From: Chitinophagaceae bacterium | GTDB lineage: Bacteria > Bacteroidota > Bacteroidia > Chitinophagales > Chitinophagaceae | NCBI GenBank assembly: GCA_016720565.1 | Contig: JADKKJ010000011.1 | Span: 868,001 to 932,000 of the forward strand | DNA: 64,000 bases | Direction: 5' to 3' | In this document: in pieces, positions 44,227 to 53,461 of the stretch | How the letters are laid out: the number at the start of each line of letters is the position of its first letter | Position numbering within the stretch: the first letter of the stretch is position 1 | Position numbers and translations under genes: made by a program | Notes under the pieces: model-generated | What the model saw: the letters and a program-made list of their open reading frames with translations, nothing else | Database searches by the model: none | Told to the model about the DNA's origin: nothing

Positions 44227-44967
44227 ATGACACATACCTATAAAGTTTCCGGAATGACCTGCACCGGTTGCCAGGCAAAAGTTCAAAACCTTTTATCAAA
44301 AGTAGATGCAGTCAGTGATGTAAATATTGATCTTGCCAAAGGCGAAGCGACTATTAAAATGGATAACCACATCGAAACTGCCATTTTACAGGAAGCATTG
44401 AAAGACTATCCAAAATATCAATTAACAGAAAACAATCAACAGCACCTGCCAATTAATACAGAAGAAGTTGAAGAATCCAGTACCTGGTTAGCAACTTACA
44501 AACCCATTCTGTTAATATTTGCATTTATTACCGGTATAACCATGCTGAACGAATGGGTAGTTGGTGATTTGGTATGGATGCGCTGGATGAGTAATTTTAT
44601 GGCCGGGTTCTTTTTGGTTTTTTCATTTTTCAAATTGCTTAACCTGAAAGGCTTTGCGGAGAGTTACTCGATGTATGATGTGATTGCAAAAAAATGGAAC
44701 AGTTGGGGGTATGTTTATGCCTTCATTGAGCTGGCCCTGGGAATTGCATTCCTTACCGGTTTCAATCCCATACTAACCAATAGTATTACCTTTATTGTAA
44801 TGTCAGTGAGTATAATTGGTGTGCTGCAAAGTGTTTTCAATAAGCGTAAAATAAAATGTGCCTGCCTGGGCGATGTATTTAATTTACCCATGAGCACCAT
44901 TACAATTATTGAAGATGCACTGATGATTGGAATGAGTGCGGCCATGCTGTTAACGATGTTATTATGA
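44227..44967 (+). CDS. HMA domain-MauE/DoxX-like membrane protein
   Basis: A 246-residue protein from the ATG at 44227 (MTHTYKVSGMTCTGC). Residues 1-~70 are a heavy-metal-associated domain with the metal site GMTCTGC. Residues ~95-246 form a four-helix membrane domain of the MauE type, with a Cys pair in KCACLGDVFNLP near the C-terminus. The fusion could accept copper or mercury ions and work with a thiol-redox step in the membrane; that is inference. Its TGA overlaps the ATG of a 27-residue peptide gene, so the two are coupled. Confidence 0.85.
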   Translation: MTHTYKVSGMTCTGCQAKVQNLLSKVDAVSDVNIDLAKGEATIKMDNHIETAILQEALKDYPKYQLTENNQQHLPINTEEVEESSTWLATYKPILLIFAFITGITMLNEWVVGDLVWMRWMSNFMAGFFLVFSFFKLLNLKGFAESYSMYDVIAKKWNSWGYVYAFIELALGIAFLTGFNPILTNSITFIVMSVSIIGVLQSVFNKRKIKCACLGDVFNLPMSTITIIEDALMIGMSAAMLLTMLL

Positions 44968-45047
44968 TACTATTTAGATCAATAGGGCAGTTTTTCTGGA
45001 AAGCTTTTAAATTCCTTTTTGTACGCAAAAAAGACTGTTGTAAATAG
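44964..45047 (+). CDS. 27-residue membrane peptide ending in Cys-Cys
   Basis: Starts at an ATG that overlaps the stop of the HMA-MauE gene (ATGA) and reads MILFRSIGQFFWKAFKFLF, then VRKKDCCK. It is too short for usual gene callers. A hydrophobic/amphipathic helix followed by KKDCC suits a tiny membrane-associated metal-binding peptide. The overlap makes translation likely; the role is unknown. Confidence 0.45.
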   Translation: MILFRSIGQFFWKAFKFLFVRKKDCCK

Positions 45048-45111
45048 GGTTTAAGTCATTTAAGTATAAATAGTTAGCAGAATTATGTAAGAATCCTCAA
45101 AAAAATTGTTA

Positions 45112-45119
45112 TACTTTTG
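45112..45119 (+). promoter_or_regulatory. TAnnTTTG promoter -7 element (TACTTTTG)
   Basis: Exact consensus match 15 bases ahead of the HYC_CC_PP gene's ATG, so the mRNA would have a very short leader. It likely starts the transcript of the metal-binding gene series. Confidence 0.55.
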
Positions 45120-45133
45120 TAGCAGTTTAAAAC

Positions 45134-45532
45134 ATGAAAAAGTTCATCACCGCCATATTAGCTGTTTTGTATCTGGGCACTTCTTCAGGAGCCACGATAC
45201 ACATGCATTATTGCATGGGCAAGCTGGCCGATTGGGGGCTGGGTCATAATAAGTCCAAAACCTGCGGTCAATGCGGCATGGAGAAAACCGAGTCAAAAGA
45301 TAACGGTTGCTGCAAGGATGAACACAAATTTTTAAAAGACGATTCAGCACAAAAGGTAACCGAGAGTAACCTGCAATTAATGCAGTTAATGGCAACAGCA
45401 TTGCCTTCTGCCTATATTCAATTACCTGAAATTGCATTACCTTCTTTAACAGAAGAAAGCCCTAACAGCAATGCTCCTCCTCGAACGCAAGGCGTACCCG
45501 TTTACATTCGCAACTGCGTTTTCCGTATTTAA
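45134..45532 (+). CDS. HYC_CC_PP family protein
   Basis: A 132-residue exported protein (signal MKKFITAILAVLYLGTSSG). The name-giving motifs are all present: IHMHYCMGKL, NGCCKDEHKF and the late NAPPRTQGVPVYI. CGQCGME adds two more Cys. The family occurs next to copper or other heavy-metal resistance genes in Bacteroidota and is presumably a periplasmic or surface metal-binding protein. It has its own TAnnTTTG promoter. Confidence 0.85.
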   Translation: MKKFITAILAVLYLGTSSGATIHMHYCMGKLADWGLGHNKSKTCGQCGMEKTESKDNGCCKDEHKFLKDDSAQKVTESNLQLMQLMATALPSAYIQLPEIALPSLTEESPNSNAPPRTQGVPVYIRNCVFRI

Positions 45533-45632
45533 TACAGTTCCCTCTTATTGAGCCAGGTAATTGATTTGCCGGGCTATTGGCATTTACCTATGCCATAAAT
45601 CCAACTATTATTTACTACTAAATTAATTTAAA

Positions 45633-46085
45633 ATGAAAGCAATTAAGATGCTGATGATGGCGGCGTTAACCATCGTATCTGTTTCCCTGTTTGCACAGGA
45701 CAGTACAAAACACAAATCAAAAATGCAAATAATGGAGCAGATGAAATACAGTTGCCCCATGAAATGCGAGGGAGAGAAAACCTATGATAAACCTGGCAAA
45801 TGCCCCAAATGCGGTATGGATTTAACCAAATCAAAAAAAGAACAAATGAAAATGGAAGTGATGAAAACCTATACCTGCCCCATGCATCCGGATGTTACGA
45901 GTGACAAACCCGGTAAATGTTCAAAATGTGGTATGGCTTTGAAAGAAAAAGAACCGGCTGTTGTAGCTTATAGCTGCCCCATGAAATGCGAAGGGGATAA
46001 AACTTATGATAAGCCCGGTAACTGCCCTAAATGCGGCATGGCGTTAAAAGAGCAAAAAGACGATCATTCCAATCACAAACATTAA
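45633..46085 (+). CDS. protein with three heavy-metal-binding (HMBD) repeats
   Basis: A 150-residue exported protein (signal MKAIKMLMMAALTIVSVSLFA). It is built from three copies of the YxCPMxC/H...KPGxCxKCGM unit: YSCPMKCEGEKTYDKPGKCP, YTCPMHPDVTSDKPGKCSKC and YSCPMKCEGDKTYDKPGNCP, each ~30-40 residues, plus a His-rich tail (DDHSNHKH). These HMBD units normally occur singly at the N-terminus of CusB or ATPases. A stand-alone triple repeat would act as a periplasmic metal sponge or chaperone. The first and third repeats are closest, so the third probably arose by duplication. Confidence 0.85.
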   Translation: MKAIKMLMMAALTIVSVSLFAQDSTKHKSKMQIMEQMKYSCPMKCEGEKTYDKPGKCPKCGMDLTKSKKEQMKMEVMKTYTCPMHPDVTSDKPGKCSKCGMALKEKEPAVVAYSCPMKCEGDKTYDKPGNCPKCGMALKEQKDDHSNHKH

Positions 46086-46104
46086 TCAACTAAAAATTAT
46101 ACAA

Positions 46105-46722
46105 ATGAAAAAGATAATCCTTGCACTAACAGTAATCGCAGCTTTAGCCGTGGTTTCCTGCAACAGCAACAATTCTGCAAAAGACAACAGCACGGGTATG
46201 AACCATGACAGTATGCCCATGCCAATGAAAGACAATACAATGGCAGATGACAATGTAAAAATGGTAGCAACCACATTCGCTACTGTTGATCCCGCTGTTT
46301 CTACCTTTATGAAATCAATGGTTATGGATTACCTGGCGGTTAAAAATGCGCTGGCAAACGGAAATGAAACTGATGCGGCTGCAGCCTCTGGAAAAATGTT
46401 TGATGTTATGAAAGGGTTTGATAAATCACTATTAAGTGCCGACCAGAAAAAAGTGTATGATGATATTGAAGCCGACCTGAAAGAACATGCAGAACACATC
46501 TCAAAAAATAAAATTGAACATCAGCGGGAACATTTTGCCATGATGAGTAAAGACATGTACGATATGGTAAAGGCATTTGGGGCTGGTATGACATTGTACC
46601 ACGATCATTGCCCAATGTATAATGAAGGATCTATGTGGCTCAGTGAATCCAAAGACATCAAAAATCCTTACTACGGAGATAAGATGATGACCTGCGGTAG
46701 TGTAGAAGAAATGATGAAATAA
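46105..46722 (+). CDS. DUF3347 lipoprotein
   Basis: A 205-residue lipoprotein (MKKIILALTVIAALAVVSCNS). Met- and His-rich N-terminus (MNHDSMPMPMKDNTM) could bind copper. The DUF3347 domain has helices AVKNALANGNETDAAAAS and KVYDDIEADLKEHAEHISKN, and the C-terminal HCPMYNEGSMWLSESKD with NPYYGDKMMTCGS. This family accompanies Cus-type pumps in Bacteroidota. It is 20 bases downstream of the HMBD gene and 22 before cusA, so all belong to one transcript. Confidence 0.85.
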   Translation: MKKIILALTVIAALAVVSCNSNNSAKDNSTGMNHDSMPMPMKDNTMADDNVKMVATTFATVDPAVSTFMKSMVMDYLAVKNALANGNETDAAAASGKMFDVMKGFDKSLLSADQKKVYDDIEADLKEHAEHISKNKIEHQREHFAMMSKDMYDMVKAFGAGMTLYHDHCPMYNEGSMWLSESKDIKNPYYGDKMMTCGSVEEMMK

Positions 46723-46744
46723 TTCACAAGCCAAAAAAAGCATT

Positions 46745-49700
46745 ATGATTCCTAAATTAATTTCCTGGTCATTAAAAAACCGCTACATCGTTTTGCTGCT
46801 GGCAGCAGGCTTGTTTGCGTGGGGCATTTTCAATATCAAGAAAAACCCCATTGACGCAATCCCTGATCTCAGCGAAAACCAGGTGATCGTCTTTACCGAA
46901 TGGATGGGCCGTGGCCCACAAATTATGGAAGACCAGATTACCTATCCGCTGGTTAGTAACCTGCAAGGCATTCCAAAAGTGAAAAACATCAGGGGCACTT
47001 CTATGTTCGGGATGAGTTTTGTATATGTAATTTTTGAAGATGATGTAGATGTGTATTGGGCAAGAACAAGAGTACTGGAACGGTTGAATTATGCACAACG
47101 CTTATTGCCTACAGGCGTAACACCCACACTTGGCCCCGATGGTACAGGGGTTGGTCATGTATTCTGGTACACACTGGACACAAAAAACCTTGACCTCGGT
47201 GAACAAAGAGCCTTGCAGGACTGGTATGTAAAACTGGCTTTGCAAACCGTACCCGGTGTTGCCGAAGTGGCATCCTTTGGCGGTTTTGAAAAACAATACC
47301 AGTTGGTAATTGACCCGGTAAAATTACAGTTCTATAACATCAGCCTTATGGATGTGATGAACAAAGTAAAAGCCAGTAACAACGATGTGGGCGGCCGCAA
47401 ATTTGAAATGAGTGATATGGCTTATATCATCCGGGGATTGGGGTACATCAAAAATAAAGACGACATCGAGGCTATTGCAGTGGGCAACAATAATGGTATT
47501 CCGGTAAGGGTGAAGGATATTGGTACGGTACAGATGGGTGGCGATTTACGATTGGGAATCTTTGATGAAAACGGTGAAGGCGAAGTTGTAGGTGGTATTG
47601 TAGTAATGCGATATGGTGAAAATGCAGATAAGATAATCAATGCCGTAAAAGAGAAAATGAAAGATGTGCAAAAAGGATTGCCCGAAGGTGTAACCTTTAA
47701 AACCGCCTACGACCGCAGTGAACTGATTGAAGCGGCTATCGGCAACATTAAGGTAAAACTGGTTGAAGAAATGGCTGTAGTGGCCCTGATCGTTATCATC
47801 TTTCTTTTTCACTGGCGCAGTGCATTAAGCATCATCATTCAGATTCCGATAACCATTGCTATCAGTTTCATCCTGCTGAATATGTTTAGTATATCCTCCA
47901 ATATCATGTCACTAACAGGTATTGCCCTGGCTATCGGTGTAATTGTAGACAATGGAATTATTATGAGTGAGAATGCCTACCGGCATTTATCAGACTATCA
48001 AAATCAACACACCCCTAAATCCTAAACAATGAAAAAATTGTTCAATAAACTAAAACGTAAACAAACCTACTACCGTATTCCGGAGTTGGAAAGGATGCGG
48101 TTGATTGAAAAAGCCAGCATACAGGTGTCAAGGGGTGTATTCTTTTCTACCATTATAATCATCACTTCTTTTTTGCCGGTGTTTTTACTAACCGGCCAGG
48201 AAGGGAAACTCTTCCACCCGCTGGCATTCACAAAAACATTCATCATGATTGTGGATGCATTGCTGGTGCTAACCTTAGCCCCCGTTTTAATTTCCTTTTT
48301 TATGAAAGGGCGTTTCAGGCCCGAAACCAAAAACCCGGTAAACCGTATACTGGAAAAAATATACGAGCCGGTTATCCGTACCTGTATCAAATGGCGAAAA
48401 ACAACATTGGCTGTAAACATCATTGCTTTGGCAATCAGTATCCCGATGCTGCTTAGTTTGGGTAAAGAATTTATGCCGCCACTGGATGAAGGTTCTATTT
48501 TATTCATGCCCGTTACACTTCCCGATGTTTCCAACAGTGAAGCCAAGCGGATTTTGCAGGTGCAGGATAAACTAATCAAATCTGTACCGGAAGTAAAGAA
48601 TGTTTTGGGCAAAGCAGGACGAGCCAACACGGCAACTGATAATTCCCCCATCAGCATGATTGAAACCATTATCCTTTTAAAACCTCAATCGGAATGGAGA
48701 AAGGGATTGAGTAAAAATGATATTATCAATGAACTCAATGCCAAGTTGCAGATACCTGGTGTTACCAACGGATGGACACAACCTATTATCAACCGTATCA
48801 ATATGCTTTCCACAGGTATCCGGACTGATGTGGGTGTAAAAGTATATGGACAAAACCTCGATACCATCTATGCATTTGCCGAAAAAGTGAAGAAAGAACT
48901 GGAAGGCATTGACGGCGTAAAAGATTTGTATGTAGAACCCATTACCGGTGGCAAATACATTGACATCATTGTAAAAGAGATGAGATTAGCCGGTACGGAT
49001 TAACAGTTGATGATGTAAACAGTGTGGTGGAAATAGCATTGGGTGGTATGCGGCTTACAACAACGGTAGAAGGCAGACAGCGTTTTTCCGTCAATGCAAG
49101 GTTTGGGCAGGATTTCAGAAACAACCTTGAATCTTTAAAACGTTTACAGGTGCAAACCATGAAGTACGGCCCTGTGCCATTGGAAGCAGTGGCTGATGTA
49201 AAAATTACAGAAGGCCCGCCGATGATCAATTCTGAAAATGCGATGTTGCGGGGAACAGTTTTATTTAATGTACGGGAAAGGGATTTGGGCGGTACTGTTA
49301 ACGAGGCTAAAGAAAAACTGGATAAAATGATTACCAAGTTACCAAAGGGGTATTTTTTGGAGTGGAGCGGCCAGTATGAAAACCTGATACGCAGTGAAAA
49401 AACATTGAAAATGATTTTACCGGTGGTGCTGCTCATTATTTTCCTGTCGATGTATTTCGCCTTCCGCAATGCAAGAGAAGCATTCCTGAGTTTGATTTCA
49501 ATACCATTTGCTTTGATTGGTGGCGCAGTAATGATCTATTTCTGGGGTGTGAATTTATCGGTGGCAGTAGCAGTTGGTTTCATTGCCTTGTTTGGATTGG
49601 CGGTAGAAACCGGTATTGTTATGGTGATTTACCTCAACGATGCCATGCAGCAATTGGTTGATAAAAAAGGTAATTCAAAAGATACCATTACAAAAGCAGA

Positions 49701-49968
49701 TTTACGGGAATATGTAATTGCAGGTGCAGCAAAAAGATTGCGGCCAAAATTAATGACGGTGAGTGTCTCTCTCTTTGCATTGATTCCTATTCTTTGGAGC
49801 CACGGTGTAGGTAGTGATGTGATGAAACCAATCGTATTGCCCATGGTGGGCGGGGTATTAACATCTGCAACACATATTTTATTGGTGACCCCATTGATAT
49901 TCTTAATGGCAAAGGAATATGAATTAAGAAAGCAAGGAAAAATTGAAGTGCTGGAAACAAAACACTAA
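46745..49968 (+). pseudogene. cusA: CusA/CzcA heavy-metal RND pump, broken by a stop codon and a frameshift
   Basis: Three frames make one ~1,070-residue CusA. The first (46,745-48,025) starts MIPKLISWSLKNRYIVLLL and ends in the linker after VIVDNGIIMSENAYRHLSD at a TAA. The same frame reopens at once with ATG at 48,029 (MKKLFNKLKRK) and continues through SRGVFFSTIIIITSFLPVFL to RLAGTD. A base lost near 48,990 shifts the frame; GLTVDDVNSVVEIALGGM resumes and runs to 49,968. The pump would export Cu+/Ag+ with the CusB and TolC proteins downstream. Made in pieces it is probably non-functional, unless the first stop is bypassed by re-initiation. Confidence 0.85.
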
Positions 49969-49992
49969 GGGATTAATTTAAACCTATAAATT

Positions 49993-50592
49993 ATGGATAA
50001 TCAAAAAAGACTTCTCAGTGCGGGTATATTAACAGCGATTGCAGCATCGCTCTGCTGTATTACTCCAGTATTGGCATTACTTGCCGGAACAAGTGGCATC
50101 GCATCTTCGTTTTCCTGGATGGAGCCATTCAGACCGTATTTAATAGGCTTTACCATTTTGGTTATCGGGTATGCCTGGTATCAAAAATTAAAACCTGTAA
50201 AAAAGGAGGATTGTAATTGTGAAACAACTGAAAAGAGAAAATATTTTCAAACAAAAACGTTTCTTGGCTTAGTAACTGTGTTTGCCGCATTAACGATTGT
50301 TTTTCCTTATTACTCAAAAGTGTTTTTCCCAAAAAGTGAAAAGAAAAATATAGAGATCAGCAAAGCCACTATCAGTGCCGTTGAATTTAAGATTAAAGGG
50401 ATGAGCTGTGCGGCCTGCGAAGAAGAAGTAAAGCATGAAGTTAATAAGTTGCCGGGAATCATCAATGCGGAGGTATTTTATCAAAAAGGGAATGCCACCA
50501 TAACATTTGATTCAACCAAAGTAAACGTAAAGTCTATCGAAACGGCTGTCAATGCAACAGGCTATAAAGTAACTGAGTCAAAAATAAAATAA
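49993..50592 (+). CDS. merTP: mercuric transport protein MerTP (MerT-MerP fusion)
   Basis: A 199-residue protein. The membrane part (residues 1-~115) has three helices with the MerT Cys pair in ASLCCITPVLALLAG and a CNCE loop. Residues ~130-199 form a MerP-like HMA domain (VEFKIKGMSCAACEEEV). It brings Hg2+ into the cell. No mercuric reductase gene is visible in the window, so import without MerA would be odd unless the gene lies further on or the protein now serves copper or cadmium. It follows the broken cusA by 24 bases. Confidence 0.88.
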   Translation: MDNQKRLLSAGILTAIAASLCCITPVLALLAGTSGIASSFSWMEPFRPYLIGFTILVIGYAWYQKLKPVKKEDCNCETTEKRKYFQTKTFLGLVTVFAALTIVFPYYSKVFFPKSEKKNIEISKATISAVEFKIKGMSCAACEEEVKHEVNKLPGIINAEVFYQKGNATITFDSTKVNVKSIETAVNATGYKVTESKIK

Positions 50593-50593
50593 A

Positions 50594-50803
50594 ATGGAAA
50601 TAGTAACGAAATCAACAATTACCTGCCCTAAATGCAGCTATCAGAAAGAAGAGGCAATGCCAACAGATGCATGCCAATATTTTTACGAATGTAAAAACTG
50701 TAAAACGATATTAAAACCGAAGCAAGGTGACTGTTGTGTTTTTTGTTCCTATGGTACTGTGCCTTGCCCCCCGATTCAAAATGGCAAAAGCTGTTGTAAT
50801 TAA
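50594..50803 (+). CDS. GDCCVxC-domain protein
   Basis: A 69-residue Cys-rich protein, starting one base after the merTP stop. Motifs: CPKCSYQKEE, YECKNCKTILKPK and the family motif KQGDCCVFCSYGTV, ending KSCCN. Relatives elsewhere carry selenocysteine in the GDCCVxC motif; here it reads only Cys. It has ten Cys in 69 residues, so it is likely a cytoplasmic metal-binding or thiol protein working with MerTP. Confidence 0.85.
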   Translation: MEIVTKSTITCPKCSYQKEEAMPTDACQYFYECKNCKTILKPKQGDCCVFCSYGTVPCPPIQNGKSCCN

Positions 50804-50820
50804 ACACTAAACTTAATCAG

Positions 50821-52071
50821 ATGAAAAAAATAATAGCTATTCTTCTTGCCTTTATGGTTGTCAAAACTGTTGCAGCACAACAGGTGTTAACCATGCAGGA
50901 AATTCAATCGGCCATTCAAACCAACCATCCTGCCTTAAAAATGCTGGATGCCGAAGCCCGTTCTATGAATGAAGAAGCCAAAGGTGCTTATAGCTGGATG
51001 CCGCCGGAAGTAGGCGCTGGTTTTTTTCAGACACCTTATGATCCCGGCAGGTGGAAGTCAATTAACGGCCAGCCGGGCATGGGTGCTTTTATGATTTCAG
51101 CACAGCAGATGTTTCCCAATAAAAAAAGGCAGAATGCCGAGTATGCTTACATGAATGCACAGTCATCAGTAGAATTACAAAAAAAAGATGTGATAGTAAA
51201 TGAACTGTTGTTTACAGCAAGAAAAAACTATTATGACTGGATTGTGCTGGAAAAGAAACTTAAAGTGCTGGACGAAAATGATAAGCTGCTAAAATTCATG
51301 ATGCAAAGTGCAGAGATACGGTATAAAAACGGACTGGGTAAAATCAGTGCTTATTATAAAGCGAAAGCGGCTTTGGCCAACGTAGAAAATATGCAGTTGA
51401 TGTTGCGTAATGAAATTAACCAGAAACGTATTGCCATTAACACAGTGATGAACAGGAGTACGGAAACAGCATTTGCAGTTGATACGAATTATGTATGGTA
51501 CAACTTTAACAGGTCCATGTTTGATTCTGTATCCCTGATGAAACAGCGTAGCGATATTAAAGTAATTGACAGAAGTATTGAAGTGAATAAACTGGAACGC
51601 ACAGCAGAGTTGGCAAAACTGAAACCGGAGTTTGGAATCCAGTACAATCACATGACGGGCTGGGCCAGGCAGCCCCTGATGTTTACGGTAATGGGGATGG
51701 TGAAAATCCCACTTGCAAAATGGTCCTCCAAAATGAATAAGGCAAAAGCTGAAAGCCTTGTTTGGCAAAATGAAGCATTGCGTAACCAGCAACAGATGAT
51801 TATTAATGAAGCAAGCGGCATGGCTGATAACAGTTTCACCGAACTGGAACTGAAAAAGAAACAGATGAAATTATATGAGGAACAGATCATCCCGGCATTG
51901 CGACGGAATTTTCAAACCATGCAATTAGGCTACGAACAAAATACCGAAGAATTATTTGAGTTATTCGATGCCTGGGAAGCATTGAACATGACGCAGATGG
52001 AATACTTTAACCAGTTGCAAAAGGGTTTGCAGATGCAGGCAGAATTGATGAAAATTTTGGAAATAAAATAA
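50821..52071 (+). CDS. TolC-family outer membrane efflux protein (CusC-like)
   Basis: A 416-residue exported protein (signal MKKIIAILLAFMVVKTVAAQ). It has the two repeated long coiled-coil regions typical of TolC: ANYAYMNAQSSVELQKKDVI and QTMQLGYEQNTEELFELFDA. It forms the outer-membrane channel for the RND pump, with the CusB-like adaptor 10 bases downstream. Length is a little short of E. coli CusC, normal for the group. Confidence 0.88.
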   Translation: MKKIIAILLAFMVVKTVAAQQVLTMQEIQSAIQTNHPALKMLDAEARSMNEEAKGAYSWMPPEVGAGFFQTPYDPGRWKSINGQPGMGAFMISAQQMFPNKKRQNAEYAYMNAQSSVELQKKDVIVNELLFTARKNYYDWIVLEKKLKVLDENDKLLKFMMQSAEIRYKNGLGKISAYYKAKAALANVENMQLMLRNEINQKRIAINTVMNRSTETAFAVDTNYVWYNFNRSMFDSVSLMKQRSDIKVIDRSIEVNKLERTAELAKLKPEFGIQYNHMTGWARQPLMFTVMGMVKIPLAKWSSKMNKAKAESLVWQNEALRNQQQMIINEASGMADNSFTELELKKKQMKLYEEQIIPALRRNFQTMQLGYEQNTEELFELFDAWEALNMTQMEYFNQLQKGLQMQAELMKILEIK

Positions 52072-52081
52072 AACGAACTGA

Positions 52082-53455
52082 ATGAAATGTATTTATAAAA
52101 TAAAATGGGTTGCAGTTATTGCATTGGCTGTTTTCTTTATTGCATGTAATGGTGGTAATGAAAAAGCAACAGTGATGTACACCTGTCCCATGCCGCAGGA
52201 TTCTGTTTTCAGCGAAAAGCCCGGTAAGTGTCCCAAATGCGGTATGGATCTGGTGCTGATGGAAAATCATTCGATGCATTCCGGCCATGACATGTCCGAC
52301 AGTGGTATGGCAATTACCAAAGGATATACTTGCCCTATGCATCCACAGGTGCAAAGCGATACAGCCGGAACCTGCCCAATTTGTGGAATGCAACTGGAAA
52401 AAGTAAAATCACCCAATGAACCCAAAGCAGTTTCGCTGAATACTTTACTAAAGCCTTCCAACCAGCAGGTGATTGCCAATGTGCCAATGGTACACATGAT
52501 GGCAAGGGAAGAAGATATAGAAATGGAATCATACGGCTTTATCACATACGACACCAGGCAGACAGGAGTTATCTCTTCCAATTTTTCCGGCAGGATAGAA
52601 AAACTGTATGCGAAATACCGGTATCAGAAGGTCAGCAAAGGACAACGTATCATGGACATCTATAGTCCTGAATTATTGACCGCACAGGAAAACCTCCTGT
52701 TTCTTTTGAAAAATGACCCGGAGAACATGATGCTCATCAATGCATCCAAACAAAAATTGTATTTGCTGGGCATGGGCAACCAGCAAGTAAGCAATGTGAT
52801 AAAAACCGGTAAACCATCTTATAAAGTTTCTGTATTCAGCAATTACAGCGGCCATATTCACGAAAGCAACAGTTCCGGCATGGGCAACAATCAACCCGAA
52901 GCCATGCAGCAGTTGGCGGTTACTACCGAAGAATTATCTGTTAAAGAGGGCATGTATGTACAGAAAGGGCAAAACATTTTTGCAGTGTATAATCCCAACA
53001 GGGCATGGGCATTGCTGAACATTTTTACCGGGCAGGCTGCAATGGTTAAAGTTGGTAATAAGGTACGTATCACTCCCGAAACAAATCCGGCTGACGATTT
53101 CAGGGCTTCAATCAGCTATATAGAACCGGTTTACAGAGCCGGTAGTAAAACGGTTACTGCAAGAGTTTATTTCGATAATTCAACCTATAGGATTCCCATA
53201 GGCAGCCAGGTGAAAGCGACCATTTTTGCCGGTGACCGATCCGCCAACTGGCTGCCGGAAGAAGCGGTTTTATCATTGGGTTTGGAGAAAGTGGTTTTCG
53301 TAAGAACAGGTGAAGCATTTATGGCAAGAAAAATAGAAACAGGCATTACCAATAAACATCTGGTGCAGGTGTTAAGCGGTTTGGAAAAAACAGAAGCCGT
53401 TGCAGCCAATGCACAATACCTGGTAGACAGCGAAAGTTTCATTAAAACAAATTAA
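52082..53455 (+). CDS. cusB: RND efflux periplasmic adaptor with two N-terminal HMBD units (CusB-like)
   Basis: A 457-residue lipoprotein (lipobox VFFIACNGG). Two metal-binding units precede the adaptor body: YTCPMPQDSVFSEKPGKCPK and YTCPMHPQVQSDTAGTCPIC. The body holds the lipoyl/hairpin regions (GYISSNFSGRIEKLY-like, YQKVSKGQRIMDIYSPELL) and membrane-proximal barrel. It links the inner-membrane pump to TolC and may pass Cu+ to CusA. It is followed directly by another adaptor gene, so the operon encodes two such proteins for one pump. Confidence 0.88.
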   Translation: MKCIYKIKWVAVIALAVFFIACNGGNEKATVMYTCPMPQDSVFSEKPGKCPKCGMDLVLMENHSMHSGHDMSDSGMAITKGYTCPMHPQVQSDTAGTCPICGMQLEKVKSPNEPKAVSLNTLLKPSNQQVIANVPMVHMMAREEDIEMESYGFITYDTRQTGVISSNFSGRIEKLYAKYRYQKVSKGQRIMDIYSPELLTAQENLLFLLKNDPENMMLINASKQKLYLLGMGNQQVSNVIKTGKPSYKVSVFSNYSGHIHESNSSGMGNNQPEAMQQLAVTTEELSVKEGMYVQKGQNIFAVYNPNRAWALLNIFTGQAAMVKVGNKVRITPETNPADDFRASISYIEPVYRAGSKTVTARVYFDNSTYRIPIGSQVKATIFAGDRSANWLPEEAVLSLGLEKVVFVRTGEAFMARKIETGITNKHLVQVLSGLEKTEAVAANAQYLVDSESFIKTN

Positions 53456-53461
53456 ATGACT

